DNA from: Sphaerisporangium rufum
GTDB taxonomy: Bacteria; Actinomycetota; Actinomycetes; Streptosporangiales; Streptosporangiaceae
Assembly: GCF_016863395.1 (NCBI RefSeq)
Contig: NZ_BOOU01000044.1
Location: forward strand, 124,001 to 188,000
Reading direction: 5' to 3'
DNA: 64,000 nt
Positions 32,735 to 41,382 of the stretch are shown piece after piece. The notes under the pieces were generated by a model, which was given only the letters and a program-made list of their open reading frames with translations, did not search any database and was not told where the DNA came from. The translations under genes and the position numbers were made by a program. How positions within the stretch are numbered: the stretch's first letter is position 1; every line of letters starts with the position of its first letter.

Positions 32735-33646
32735 ATGGTCGGCGTCGTGGGCGGCGCACCGCCACCCCTCCCCACACCGAACGACCCGGGCACCGTGACC
32801 CCCCGCGGCGTGCCCCGGGCGGCCGCCGAGGCCGTCCCCCGGTTGCGCGTCCGGCTGGCGCACGCGCACCGAACCGCCGCCGACCTGCGCCGGCGGCTGA
32901 TGCAGGCGCAGCGCCGGTGGGTCGAGGAGCGGCACGTCTCCCTGGCGCTGCGCGACGCCATCCTGCCTGATCCGGGCACCTCGATCCGGCTGCCCGGCGT
33001 GCACATCGCGGTGCGTTACGTCCCGGCCGGGCAGGGGTCCAGCCTGGGCGGCGACTGGTACGAGGCGTCTCCGCTGCCCGGCGGGCGGGTGCTGGTGGCC
33101 GTCGGCGACGCCGCCGGGCACGGCTCGCCGGCCGTCGCCCGGATGGCCCGGCTGCGGCACGCGCTGGTGGGGCTCGGCATGACCGGGCAGCCGCCGGACC
33201 GGCTGCTGGGCTGGCTGAACGAGCTGGTCTGCCAGAGCGGCGAGGACGCCACCGCCACCGCGGTGGTCGGCCACCTGCGGCCGGAGTCCGGCGAGTTCGT
33301 CTGGGCGCAGGCCGGGCACCTGCCGCCGATCCTGGTGCGCGGCGGTGCCGCCCGCGCGCTGGCGCCGCCACCCGGCGTGCTGCTGGGCGGCGGGTCCGGG
33401 CAGCGCTACGGCCGGCGGCGGCTGGCGCTGCGCCCGGGGGACGTGCTGCTGCTGTACACCGACGGGCTGGTGGAGCGGCGCGGCGCCGACATCGGCGAGG
33501 GCCTGGCCGCGGCGGTCGCCGCGGCGGGGGCGCTGCGCTGCGCCGACGGGCTGGAAGAACAGGTCGCCCGGCTGGTCGAGGCGGCCACCGGGCCGGACGC
33601 CGAGGACGACACCTGTCTGCTGGCGGTGGGAGTGCTGGAAAGATAG
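32735..33646 (+). CDS. PP2C/SpoIIE-type serine phosphatase
   Basis: The 303-residue protein carries a short helical N-terminus (ATG 32735; no strong ribosome binding site) and a SpoIIE/PP2C catalytic domain from about residue 75: HIAVRYVPAGQGSSLGGDWYEAS, VAVGDAAGHGSPAVARMARL, FVWAQAGHLPPILVR, DVLLLYTDGLVERR and DAEDDTCLLAVGV. The metal-binding Asp residues (GDWY, GDAAGHG, DG, EDD) are present. Such phosphatases act on anti-anti-sigma factors in partner-switching. No sensor domain (PAS/GAF) is attached, and no RsbV/RsbW partner is adjacent; the nearest RsbW-like gene is 28 kb away. Its stop is four bases before the exonuclease start. Confidence 0.85.
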   Translation: MVGVVGGAPPPLPTPNDPGTVTPRGVPRAAAEAVPRLRVRLAHAHRTAADLRRRLMQAQRRWVEERHVSLALRDAILPDPGTSIRLPGVHIAVRYVPAGQGSSLGGDWYEASPLPGGRVLVAVGDAAGHGSPAVARMARLRHALVGLGMTGQPPDRLLGWLNELVCQSGEDATATAVVGHLRPESGEFVWAQAGHLPPILVRGGAARALAPPPGVLLGGGSGQRYGRRRLALRPGDVLLLYTDGLVERRGADIGEGLAAAVAAAGALRCADGLEEQVARLVEAATGPDAEDDTCLLAVGVLER

Positions 33647-33650
33647 GCCC

Positions 33651-34559
33651 ATGGCTGGGCTGATGCTTCTGGACACCCCCTCGCTGTACTTCCGTGCCTA
33701 CCACGGGGTCCCCGAGTCGATGAAGGCCCCCGACGGCATGCCGGTGAACGCCGTCCGCGGGCTGGTCGACATGATCGCGACGCTGGTGCGCGGGTACTCC
33801 CCCGCCGAGCTGGTCGCCTGCATGGACGCCGACTGGCGGCCGGCGTTCCGGGTCGCCGCGATCCCCTCCTACAAGGCGCACCGGGTCGCGACCGGCGACA
33901 CCGAAGAGGTGCCCGACACGCTGGCCCCGCAGGTCCCGGTGATCGAGCGGGTGCTGGACGCGGTGGGCATCGCCCGGGTCGGCGTGCCGGGGTACGAGGC
34001 CGACGACGTCATCGGCAGCTATACGGCGGGGGCGTCCGGCGCGGTGGACATCGTCACCGGTGACCGGGACCTGTTCCAGCTGGTGAACGACGATCAACCG
34101 TGCCGGGTCCTTTACACGATAAAGGGAATTCGCAATCTGCAGGTGTTCGACGAGGCCGCGGTCACCGAGCGGTACGGCATCCCCGGCCGCGCCTACGCCG
34201 ACTTCGCCACGCTGCGCGGAGATCCCAGCGACGGCCTGCCCGGGGTGCCGGGGGTCGGCGACAAGACCGCCGCCGCGCTCATCACCCGGTTCGGCTCGAT
34301 CGAGGCCATGCTGGCGGCGCTGGACGGCGGCACGGTGGACGGGTTCCCGGCCGGCAGCCGGCTGAAGATCGAAAAGGCCCGCGACTACCTGGCGGTGGCC
34401 CCGGCGGTGGTGAAGGTCGCCGCCGACGCGCCGCTGCCCGCCGAGGTGTCCATCACCCGGCCGGTGGCGGCCCGCGACCCCGAGGCGCTGGTCGCGCTGG
34501 CCGACCGGTACGGTCTGGACGGTCCGCTGAACCGCCTGCTCGCCGCGCTGGCCGGCTGA
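33651..34559 (+). CDS. 5'-3' exonuclease (PolI N-terminal-like)
   Basis: The 302-residue protein matches the stand-alone 5'-3' exonuclease/flap nuclease fold: LMLLDTPSLYFRAYHGVPESM, ELVACMDADWRPAFRVAAIPSYKAHR, GYEADDVIGSYTAGASGAVDIVTGDRDLFQLV and the helix-hairpin-helix LRGDPSDGLPGVPGVGDKTAAALITRFGSIEAML. The Asp cluster that binds two metal ions is intact. It lacks the polymerase domain of PolA. Likely roles are primer or flap removal and repair. It starts four bases after the phosphatase stop and is followed after 14 bases by an RNB ribonuclease, so the three form one transcription unit. Confidence 0.92.
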   Translation: MAGLMLLDTPSLYFRAYHGVPESMKAPDGMPVNAVRGLVDMIATLVRGYSPAELVACMDADWRPAFRVAAIPSYKAHRVATGDTEEVPDTLAPQVPVIERVLDAVGIARVGVPGYEADDVIGSYTAGASGAVDIVTGDRDLFQLVNDDQPCRVLYTIKGIRNLQVFDEAAVTERYGIPGRAYADFATLRGDPSDGLPGVPGVGDKTAAALITRFGSIEAMLAALDGGTVDGFPAGSRLKIEKARDYLAVAPAVVKVAADAPLPAEVSITRPVAARDPEALVALADRYGLDGPLNRLLAALAG

Positions 34560-34573
34560 CGAGGGGATCCACC

Positions 34574-36013
34574 GTGCACCACAGCATCCACGTCTCCGGC
34601 GCGCCGCGCCTGGCCGAGGGTTTCGAGCGGGTCCGCGCCGAGCTGTCGCTGCCGGAGGACTTCCCGGCCGGCACCCTGGCTCAGGCCGGCCGGGCCGCCG
34701 CCGCGCCGGCCGCGCCGGCCGCGCACGGCGACGCCGGCCGCGCCGACCGCACCGACCTGCCGCTGCTCACCATCGACCCGCCCGGCTCGATGGACCTGGA
34801 CCAGGCGCTGTGCATCGAGGAGCGGGCGAGCGGCTTTCGGGTCTGGTACGCCATCGCGGACGTCGCCGCGTTCGTCCGGCCCGGCGACGAGGTGGACGCC
34901 GAGGCGCGGCGGCGCGGCACCACGGTGTACCTGCCCGACACCCGGGTGCCGCTGCACCCGCCGGTGCTGTCGGAGGGCGCGGCCAGCCTGCTGCCCGGCG
35001 TCGACCGCCCCGCCGCGCTGTGGTGCGTCGACCTGGACGCCGAGGGCCGCACCGTCGGCGTGGACGTCTCCCGGGCGCTGGTGCGCAGCCGCGAGCGGCT
35101 GGACTACGACTACGTGCAGGCGGCCGTCGACACCGGCACCGCCGACGGCACGCTGCGCCTGCTGCCGGTCGTCGGCCGGCTGCGCCAGGCGCTGGAGGCC
35201 GAGCGCGGCGGGGTGACCCTGCCCGCCCCCGAGCAGGAGGTGGTCGCGCACGGCGACGGCTACCGGCTGGAATACCGCACCCCGCTGCCCGCCGAGGAGT
35301 GGAACGCGCAGATCTCCCAGCTCACCGGCATCGCCGCGGCCACCATGATGCTGGACGCCGAGATGGGCGTGCTGCGCACCCTGCCGCCCGCGCCGGCCCG
35401 CGAGGTGGCCCGGGTGCGGCGGGTGGCCGCCGCGCTCGGCGTCTCCTGGCCGGAGGGCGCCTCGTTCGGCGAGGCGGTCCGCGGCCTGGACCTCGGGCAG
35501 CCGGGCAGCGCCGCGTTCCTGAAGGAGGCGCTGGTGCTGCTGCGCGGCGCCGGCTACACCGCCTTCAACGGCGAGCCGCCCGCCGAGGCCGGGCACGCCG
35601 CCGTCGCCGCGCCCTACGCGCACGTGACCGCCCCGCTGCGCCGGCTGGCCGACCGGTACGCCACCGAGGTCTGCCTGGCGGTGGCCGCGGGCGTGCCGGT
35701 GCCCGAACCGGTGCAGCAGGCCCTGGCCGAACTGCCCGCGCTGATGGAGGGCGCCGGGCGCCGCGCCGCGGCCGCCGAGCGCGCCTGCGTGGACCTGGTG
35801 GAGGCGTTCGTGCTGCGCGACCGGGTCGGGCAGGACTTCGACGCGGTCGTGGTGGACGTCGACGAGGGCCGGCCGCGCGGCGTGGTCCAGGTCACCGACC
35901 CGGCGGTGATCGCCCGCTGCGACGGCGAGGACCTCCCCCTGGGGGAGAAGGTCCGGGTCCGCCTCACCTGTGCCGACCTGACCACCCGAGAGGTCCGCTT
36001 CACCCTCGCCTGA
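34574..36013 (+). CDS. RNB-domain exoribonuclease (RNase II/R-type), short form
   Basis: GTG 34574 follows GAGGGG. The 479-residue protein starts directly with a short cap and the RNB domain: LPLLTIDPPGSMDLDQALCIE with the metal-binding Asp residues, VWYAIADVAAFVRPGDEVDAEARRRGTTVYLPDTRVPLHPPVLSEGAASLLPGVDRPA, and HAAVAAPYAHVTAPLRRLADRYATEVCLA. A small S1/OB-like tail may follow. It is shorter than RNase R and lacks the N-terminal cold-shock domains, as many actinobacterial homologues do. It degrades RNA 3' to 5'. Its pairing with a 5'-3' exonuclease suggests a nucleic-acid turnover unit. Confidence 0.92.
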   Translation: MHHSIHVSGAPRLAEGFERVRAELSLPEDFPAGTLAQAGRAAAAPAAPAAHGDAGRADRTDLPLLTIDPPGSMDLDQALCIEERASGFRVWYAIADVAAFVRPGDEVDAEARRRGTTVYLPDTRVPLHPPVLSEGAASLLPGVDRPAALWCVDLDAEGRTVGVDVSRALVRSRERLDYDYVQAAVDTGTADGTLRLLPVVGRLRQALEAERGGVTLPAPEQEVVAHGDGYRLEYRTPLPAEEWNAQISQLTGIAAATMMLDAEMGVLRTLPPAPAREVARVRRVAAALGVSWPEGASFGEAVRGLDLGQPGSAAFLKEALVLLRGAGYTAFNGEPPAEAGHAAVAAPYAHVTAPLRRLADRYATEVCLAVAAGVPVPEPVQQALAELPALMEGAGRRAAAAERACVDLVEAFVLRDRVGQDFDAVVVDVDEGRPRGVVQVTDPAVIARCDGEDLPLGEKVRVRLTCADLTTREVRFTLA

Positions 36014-36039
36014 GGGCGCCGGGCCGGTCGGGTGCCCGG

Positions 36040-36067
36040 CCGGTGTCCACCGTTCGGTGGACACCGG
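36040..36067. promoter_or_regulatory. Perfect 12-bp dyad before the ABC/two-component operon
   Basis: CCGGTGTCCACC (36040-36051) and GGTGGACACCGG (36056-36067) are perfect inverted repeats around the loop GTTC. There is no T run after it, so it is not a typical terminator. It lies 26 bases after the ribonuclease stop and 52 bases before the ABC ATPase start. A dyad operator for the NarL-type response regulator encoded in this operon is the attractive reading; a stem-loop stabilising the upstream mRNA end is the alternative. Confidence 0.55.
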
Positions 36068-36119
36068 GTCCACCGGTCGCCGGTGCCGGGACCGGGCGGT
36101 GGCGCGAGATCGTCGAGGC

Positions 36120-36971
36120 ATGACGCAGACAGCAGTGCGGGTACGCGGCCTGACCAAGCGCTACGGCGAGGTGCGGGCCGTCCGCGGGATCGACCTGTCC
36201 ATCCACCCGGGTGAGGTCTACGCGATCCTCGGGCCGAACGGCGCGGGCAAGTCCACCACCGTCGAGATCCTCGAGGGCTACCGGCGGCGGGACGGCGGCG
36301 AGGTGAGCGTGCTGGGCACCGACCCCGGCCGGCCGACCCGCCGGTGGCGCTCCCGGCTCGGCATCGTCCTGCAGACGGCGAGCGACGCGGCCGAGCTCAC
36401 CGTGCGCGAGACCGTACGCCACTTCGCCGCCTACTACCCCGACCCGCGCGACCCGGACGAGGTGCTGGCCCAGGTGGGGCTGGCCGGCAAGGCGGGCAGC
36501 CGGGTCCGGCGGCTGTCGGGCGGGCAGCGCCGCCGGGTGGACGTCGCGCTCGGTATCATCGGCCGGCCGGAGATCCTGTTCCTGGACGAGCCCACGACCG
36601 GGTTCGATCCCGAGGCGCGCCGGCGGTTCTGGGCGCTGGTGCGATCCTTGGCCGGCGACGGCACCACCATCGTGCTGACCACCCACTACCTGGACGAGGT
36701 CGAGGCCCTCGCCGACCGGGTCTCGGTGATCGCCGCCGGCCGGGTGGTCGCCGAAGGGCCGCCCGGCACGCTCGGCGGGCGGGCGGCCGCCATGACCGAG
36801 ATCACCTGGACCGAGGACGGCGCCCCCCGGACCCTGGCCACCGGCGATCCCACCCGGACCGTGGTGGAGCTGGCCGCCCGCTTCGGCGGCGAGATCCCCG
36901 GGCTGACCGTCACCCGCCCCACCCTCGAAGACGTCTACCTCCGCCTGATCAAGGGAGTTCGTGATGAGTGA
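36120..36971 (+). CDS. ABC transporter ATP-binding protein
   Basis: The 283-residue ATPase has Walker A LGPNGAGKSTTVEILEG, Q-loop IVLQTASDAAEL, signature RRLSGGQRRRVDVALGI, Walker B ILFLDEPTTGFDPEARR and H-loop VLTTHYLDEVEAL. The DrrA-like C-terminal extension is present. It pairs with the following ABC-2 permease, overlapping it by eight bases. DrrA-type ATPases drive drug or lipid export. The start is ATG 36120. A perfect 12-bp dyad lies 52 bases upstream, and the sensor kinase and response regulator follow in the same operon. Confidence 0.95.
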   Translation: MTQTAVRVRGLTKRYGEVRAVRGIDLSIHPGEVYAILGPNGAGKSTTVEILEGYRRRDGGEVSVLGTDPGRPTRRWRSRLGIVLQTASDAAELTVRETVRHFAAYYPDPRDPDEVLAQVGLAGKAGSRVRRLSGGQRRRVDVALGIIGRPEILFLDEPTTGFDPEARRRFWALVRSLAGDGTTIVLTTHYLDEVEALADRVSVIAAGRVVAEGPPGTLGGRAAAMTEITWTEDGAPRTLATGDPTRTVVELAARFGGEIPGLTVTRPTLEDVYLRLIKGVRDE

Positions 36972-37812
36972 CACCATGACCGGGCCGGTCGCCGCGACGG
37001 TCCCCCACGCGCCCGGCCTGCCGTCCGCGCTGCGGCTCGGCTGGGCGCGGGCCCGGGTGGAGACCCTGATGTTCTTCCGGGAGAAGGACTCGGCGATCTT
37101 CGTCTTCGCCTTCCCCATCGTCCTGCTGGTCATCTTCGGGTCGATCTTCGCTGGTCAGGTGGAGGGCACCGGGATCAGCGTGTCGCAGGTCTACGTCGCC
37201 GGGCTGCTCGGCGCCGGGGTGATGACGGCGTTCCAGGGCCTGGCGATCGGCATCGCGATGGACCGCGACGACGGCACCCTCAAGCGGCTGGCCGGCACCC
37301 CGCTGCCACGAAGCGCTTACTTCCTGGGCAAGGCCGGGCAGGTGCTGGTGTCGTCGGTCGTCCAGGCCGCCGTCCTGCTGGCCATCGGCTTCACCCTGTA
37401 CGACCTGCCCGCGCCGGAAGGGGCCGGCGGCTGGCTGACCTTCGGCTGGGTGGCGCTGCTCGGCGTCACCGGTTCGGCGCTGCTGGGCGTCGCCGCGAGC
37501 AGCCTGCCCCGGTCGGGCAAGAGCGCCTCGGTGGTGGTCACCCTGCCGTTCGTGGTGCTGCAGTTCATCTCCGGCGTCTTCGTGCCGATCTCGCAGCTGC
37601 CGGACTGGCTGGTGCGGGTGGCGTCGTTCTTCCCGCTGAAGTGGATGTGCCAGGGATTCCGCTCGGTCTTCCTGGGCGAGGCGGGGGCCGCCCTGGAGGT
37701 CACCGGCTCCTACGAGCTGGACCGGGTGGCGCTGGTGCTGGCGGCCTGGGTCACCGGAGGACTGGTGCTGTGCCTGGCGACGTTCCGCTGGAAGGGCCGG
37801 CACGACGGATGA
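36964..37812 (+). CDS. ABC-2-type permease
   Basis: The 282-residue protein has six membrane helices and an ABC-2 core: LMFFREKDSAIFVFAFPIVLLVIFGSIFAGQ, VAGLLGAGVMTAFQGLAIGIAMDRDDGTLKRLAGTPLPRSAYFLGKAGQVL, and FISGVFVPISQLPDWLVRVASFFPLKWMCQGFRSVFLG. This is the DrrB-type permease partner of the preceding ATPase; its substrate is not readable. ATG 36964 (with an adjacent GTG at 36961) overlaps the ATPase stop. Its own stop is overlapped by the sensor kinase ATG, so all four genes are translationally coupled. Confidence 0.93.
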   Translation: MSDTMTGPVAATVPHAPGLPSALRLGWARARVETLMFFREKDSAIFVFAFPIVLLVIFGSIFAGQVEGTGISVSQVYVAGLLGAGVMTAFQGLAIGIAMDRDDGTLKRLAGTPLPRSAYFLGKAGQVLVSSVVQAAVLLAIGFTLYDLPAPEGAGGWLTFGWVALLGVTGSALLGVAASSLPRSGKSASVVVTLPFVVLQFISGVFVPISQLPDWLVRVASFFPLKWMCQGFRSVFLGEAGAALEVTGSYELDRVALVLAAWVTGGLVLCLATFRWKGRHDG

Positions 37813-39014
37813 TCGTGCCCGACGAGCGGCCCGGCGCCGGGGCGGCCGGGCCGCACGCCTGGGAGAACAGCCGGCGCGGCTGGGACGGCCTGCTCGTCGT
37901 CTCGGTGCTGGTGCCCGCGGCGTTCGTGCTGACCGAGGACGCGCCGGCACCCCACCGGCTGCTGGTGGCCGGGCTGCTGCTGGCGATCATCCCGGCCTGG
38001 GCGTGGGTCGGCCGCCCCGCCGTCGCCCGCGACGCCTACCGGTGGGGCATCGCCTACATCGCGCTGCTGGTCGCGTTGTTCACCCCGGCCGTGCTGCTCG
38101 ACCCCGCCTGCACCTTCGCGCTGTTCGGCCTGTGCCCCCAGGCGTTCATCACGCTGCACCGCGGCAACCAGGCGATCGGCGGCGTGCTGGCGCTGGCCCT
38201 GCCCTGCGCGCTGCGGTTCGCGTTCGTCGACCGCAGCGTGGGCGGGGCCTTCAACCTGGTCACCATCGCGACGACCACCGTCTTCTTCTGCGTGGTCTTC
38301 GGTGGGTGGCTGGACCGGATCACGACGCAGAGCCGGGAGCGGGCGGAGCTGATCACCGAGCTGGAGGCGAGCCGGGCGGAGGTGGCCCGGCTGTCGGCCG
38401 AGCGCGGCGCGCTGGCCGAGCGCGAGCGGCTGGCCGGGGAGATCCACGACACGCTGGCCCAGGGATTCACCAGCATCATCATGCTGATCCAGGCCGCCGA
38501 GGCGCGGCCGGACCCGGCCCGGCACCTGGAGCTGGCCGCGCGGACGGCGCGGGAGAACCTCGCCGAGGCGCGGGCGCTGATCGAGGCGCTGCGCCCGGCG
38601 CCGCTGGACGGCTCGCCGCTGGACGAGGCGCTGCGCCGGATCACCGGCCGGATCGGCGACGAGCTCGGCGTCCCGGCCACGTTCACCGTGACCGGCGCGG
38701 CACGGCCGCTGCGACCGCGCACCGAGGTGGTAGTGGTCCGATCGGCGCAGGAGGCGCTGGCCAACGTGCGCAAGCACGCCACGCCCGCCTCGGTGGCCGT
38801 CGGCATCGACTACGGTGACGGCGAGGTGACCCTGCACGTCCGCGACGACGGCACCGGCTTCCCGGCCGACCGTCCGCCGGGCGGCGCGGGCGGCTACGGC
38901 CTGACCGCGATGCGGCAGCGGGCCGCGCAGGCCGGCGGCGAGGTGACGGTGGACAGCGCCCCCGGGCGCGGAACCCTGGTCACCGTGCGACTGCCCGCCG
39001 AGGAGACGGCATGA
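37809..39014 (+). CDS. Membrane sensor histidine kinase, NarL/DesK-type
   Basis: The 401-residue protein has about five to six N-terminal membrane helices (residues 25-175), a coiled-coil (RERAELITELEASRAEVARLSAERGALAE), a HisKA_3 dimerisation helix with the phosphorylated His in ERERLAGEIHDTLAQGFTSI, and a HATPase_c domain with VRSAQEALANVRKHATPASV and GGYGLTAMRQRA. The DesK-like layout fits sensing of membrane state or hydrophobic compounds. ATG 37809 overlaps the permease stop, and the response regulator ATG overlaps its own stop, so the pair likely controls the ABC exporter. Confidence 0.93.
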   Translation: MIVPDERPGAGAAGPHAWENSRRGWDGLLVVSVLVPAAFVLTEDAPAPHRLLVAGLLLAIIPAWAWVGRPAVARDAYRWGIAYIALLVALFTPAVLLDPACTFALFGLCPQAFITLHRGNQAIGGVLALALPCALRFAFVDRSVGGAFNLVTIATTTVFFCVVFGGWLDRITTQSRERAELITELEASRAEVARLSAERGALAERERLAGEIHDTLAQGFTSIIMLIQAAEARPDPARHLELAARTARENLAEARALIEALRPAPLDGSPLDEALRRITGRIGDELGVPATFTVTGAARPLRPRTEVVVVRSAQEALANVRKHATPASVAVGIDYGDGEVTLHVRDDGTGFPADRPPGGAGGYGLTAMRQRAAQAGGEVTVDSAPGRGTLVTVRLPAEETA

Positions 39015-39649
39015 CCGAGACGATCAAGGTACTGCTGGTGGACGACCACCCGGTGGTCCGGTTCGGGCTGCGCGGCATGCTGGAGGCCGGCCAGGAGATC
39101 ACCGTCGTCGGCGAGGCGGGCTCTGGTGACGAGGCGGTCGTCCGCGCCCGGGAACTGGTGCCGGACGTCATCCTGATGGACCTGCGCATGCCGGGCGGCG
39201 ACGGGGTGAGCGCCACCGAACGCATCCTGGCCGACCGCCCCGACAGCCGGGTGGTGGTGCTGACGACCCACGAAGGCGACCAGGACATCGTGCGCGCGGT
39301 CGCGGCGGGCGCCGCCGGATACCTGCTGAAGGACACCTCACGCGGCGACCTGGTCGCCGCCGTCGCCGCCGCCCGGCGCGGCGAGACGGTGCTGTCGCCG
39401 GTGGTCGCCACCAAGCTGGTGAGCCGGATGCGCGCCCCGGTCGCCGAATCGCTGTCCCCACGGGAGGCCGAGGTGCTGGCACTGGTGGCCAGGGGGCTCA
39501 CCAACGCCGACATCGGCCGGCGGCTGTTCATCAGCGAGGCGACCGTCAAGACGCACCTGCTGCGCGTCTTCGGCAAGCTCGGCGTCTCCGACCGCACCGC
39601 CGCCGTCACCACCGCCCTGGACCGCGGCCTGCTCCCCCACTCCGGCTGA
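39011..39649 (+). CDS. NarL/LuxR-family response regulator
   Basis: The 212-residue protein has a receiver with VLLVDDHPVVRFGLRGMLEA, phospho-Asp in VILMDLRMPGGDG, the Thr in VVVLTTHEGD and the Lys in GYLLKDTS, then a LuxR HTH: LSPREAEVLALVARGLTNADIGRRLFISEATVKTHLLRVFGKLGVSDRTAAVTTAL. ATG 39011 overlaps the kinase stop. It probably binds an inverted repeat in its own operon; the 12-bp dyad at 36040-36067 is the obvious candidate. It is the last gene of the coupled four-gene operon. Confidence 0.95.
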   Translation: MTETIKVLLVDDHPVVRFGLRGMLEAGQEITVVGEAGSGDEAVVRARELVPDVILMDLRMPGGDGVSATERILADRPDSRVVVLTTHEGDQDIVRAVAAGAAGYLLKDTSRGDLVAAVAAARRGETVLSPVVATKLVSRMRAPVAESLSPREAEVLALVARGLTNADIGRRLFISEATVKTHLLRVFGKLGVSDRTAAVTTALDRGLLPHSG

Positions 39650-39984
39650 CCCGTCCTTCCCATCCCCCGACGGGCGCACGCCCATAAACACCATATCCGG
39701 CCGGCGAATTCCTCGGCATCAATGATCTCAAAGTGCCGCCGGCCGATAGGGGACGGAATCATCGGCGCCTGAGCGACCCTTTCACGGATTCGGCGCCGGG
39801 CGCTGGATCATCTCTCTCACCTTGATGTTTCAATCTCCTTCAAAACCGTTTGTACGGTGGCGGCGACGGCGCGCAGGATAAGAGAAATCGAGCACCTCAT
39901 CCGTCTCCGCTGATGGAGATCTGTTCTGGTCAGGGCGAAACAGGTGTTTCACGACGTGACAGCGCGCCCGGGGAGGACATCGAC
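39650..39984. other. Intergenic region with a long-loop inverted repeat
   Basis: After the response regulator stop, CGGCCGGCG (39698-39706) and CGCCGGCCG (39737-39745) form a perfect 9-bp inverted repeat around 30 bases. It may end the ABC/two-component transcript. The DNA to its right is much less GC-rich and should hold the promoter for the exported protein that starts at 39985, whose GGGAGG lies at 39970-39976. No further gene is seen. Confidence 0.45.
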
Positions 39985-40887
39985 ATGCGACTTCGCCTGC
40001 GGAGCATCGTCATACTCACTGGCGGGGCCGTGTTGGCGACCGTCTCTTATCCGCCGGCCCAGCCGGTTTCCGTCCGGGCCGTTCACGCGTCCATCGACAC
40101 CCTTCGACCGCTCACCGAGCAGGAGAAGGACCTGCTGCATGACGCCGAGAAACTGCTGACGCGTTCCTGCATGGAGTCCCGCGGCTTCAAGATGTGGATT
40201 TTTCCGCGGCGCCCGACGCCGGAAGATCGCGACTTTCCGTATGTCATCGACGATGTGCAGTGGGCGTCACGACACGGCTATGGCGGAGATATCCAGGCGC
40301 GACGCGATCAGGTCCGCGCGTCCGACCCGAACCGGCGGTATTTCGATGGTCTTTCACCCGCGCGACGCCAGAGCGCCCTCGACGCCCTCCATGGCAGCCG
40401 ATCGGCCGGACGCATCGAAGTGAAGGCCCCCAACGGGATGATCGTCGGCCGGATCGACGATGGCTGCGTCGCCCGCGCCCAGCGGGAGCTCTACGGTGAC
40501 CTGCGAACCTGGTTCCGCGTCACCACGGTGACCGACATGCTCAAAGGGATCGGCCAACGGCAGGTCATCGCCGATGCCGCCTTCACCGAATCGACCAAGA
40601 GGTGGTCCACCTGCATGCGAGAAAAGGGGCTTGATTATGCGGATCCCCATGAAGCGCGCTCCTCCTACGCCACTCCGGGAAATACCGCGCCGCCGGATGA
40701 ATCGATCCGTGCCGCGGTCGCCGAGGCCGGATGCGCGGCGAGTAGCGGCTTGGCCGCCACCGCCCGGCGCCTGGACCAGAAATACAGCGCACGACTGCTG
40801 CAGGCGTACCGGAACGAGGCCCGTACCAGGATGCTCCTGGAATTCGAAGCGTTAAAACGCGCTCGTTCCATCGTGGACGCGCGGTAG
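39985..40887 (+). CDS. Exported protein of unknown family
   Basis: ATG 39985 follows GGGAGG. The 300-residue protein has a basic start and hydrophobic N-terminus (RLRLRSIVILTGGAVLATVSY) that could be a signal peptide or anchor. The mature part is mostly helical and hydrophilic, with cysteines in TRSCMESRG, DDGCVARA, STCMREKG and EAGCAAS. Four regularly placed cysteines suggest two disulfides. A repeated theme, CMESRG and CMREKG, each before an aromatic or Asp-Tyr segment, is a pattern seen in uncharacterised actinobacterial lipoprotein-like proteins, but here no lipobox Cys is present. GC3 is lower than in neighbouring genes. Function is unknown. A secreted I36-type gene follows on the same strand. 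Confidence 0.65.
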   Translation: MRLRLRSIVILTGGAVLATVSYPPAQPVSVRAVHASIDTLRPLTEQEKDLLHDAEKLLTRSCMESRGFKMWIFPRRPTPEDRDFPYVIDDVQWASRHGYGGDIQARRDQVRASDPNRRYFDGLSPARRQSALDALHGSRSAGRIEVKAPNGMIVGRIDDGCVARAQRELYGDLRTWFRVTTVTDMLKGIGQRQVIADAAFTESTKRWSTCMREKGLDYADPHEARSSYATPGNTAPPDESIRAAVAEAGCAASSGLAATARRLDQKYSARLLQAYRNEARTRMLLEFEALKRARSIVDAR

Positions 40888-40929
40888 GACCCCGACGGAA
40901 CCCTCCCACAATGATAGAAGGAGAAGAAG

Positions 40930-41382
40930 TTGAACAGAGGTGGCAAGGCCATGACGGCCTTAGGGATCGCCGTTCTCGCTCTGCTCGCCGTTCCCGGTGC
41001 CGCGCAGGCCGACGACGCGCCGGCAGCCGAGAACGTTTCGGCGGCGGCCGCGGATGGCAATCTGTACGCGTGGGACGGCATCAACAGGACCGGCGCCTGG
41101 TGCCGGTGGGCCGGCAACGACTCCAATTGGGACAATTGTTCCGGCAACACGTCGTGGATGCGCAATCGGGCGAGCTCCCTGGAGAACCGCGGCTACGCCG
41201 GCGCGTACGAGGACGTCGATCTCTACTACAATACGAATTACGGCGGCTCCCACATCTGCCTGTGGAACGGCCGTTACCTCAACAATCTCAGCGGCATCTA
41301 CTATTCCTGGGACGGCCTGGCCGGCCAGGGCCAGACAACGAACAACAACATCGCCAGCCACCGCTGGTCGAACAACTGCTAG
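40930..41382 (+). CDS. Secreted peptidase-inhibitor family I36 protein
   Basis: A TTG at 40930 directly follows AAGGAGAAGAAG and gives a signal peptide with a basic start (NRGGKAMTALGIAVLALLAVPGAAQAD); an ATG at 40951 is a weaker choice because it lacks the positive charge and site. The mature 110 residues match the I36 (Streptomyces metalloproteinase inhibitor-like) beta-gamma-crystallin fold: GNLYAWDGINRTGAWCRWAGND, NRASSLENRGYAGAYEDVDLYYNTNYGGSHICLWNGRYLNNL. It has the Cys pattern of the family and a Tyr/Asn/Trp-rich core. I36 proteins inhibit metalloproteases or serve as extracellular carbohydrate or stress proteins; the target is unknown. Confidence 0.8.
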   Translation: MNRGGKAMTALGIAVLALLAVPGAAQADDAPAAENVSAAAADGNLYAWDGINRTGAWCRWAGNDSNWDNCSGNTSWMRNRASSLENRGYAGAYEDVDLYYNTNYGGSHICLWNGRYLNNLSGIYYSWDGLAGQGQTTNNNIASHRWSNNC

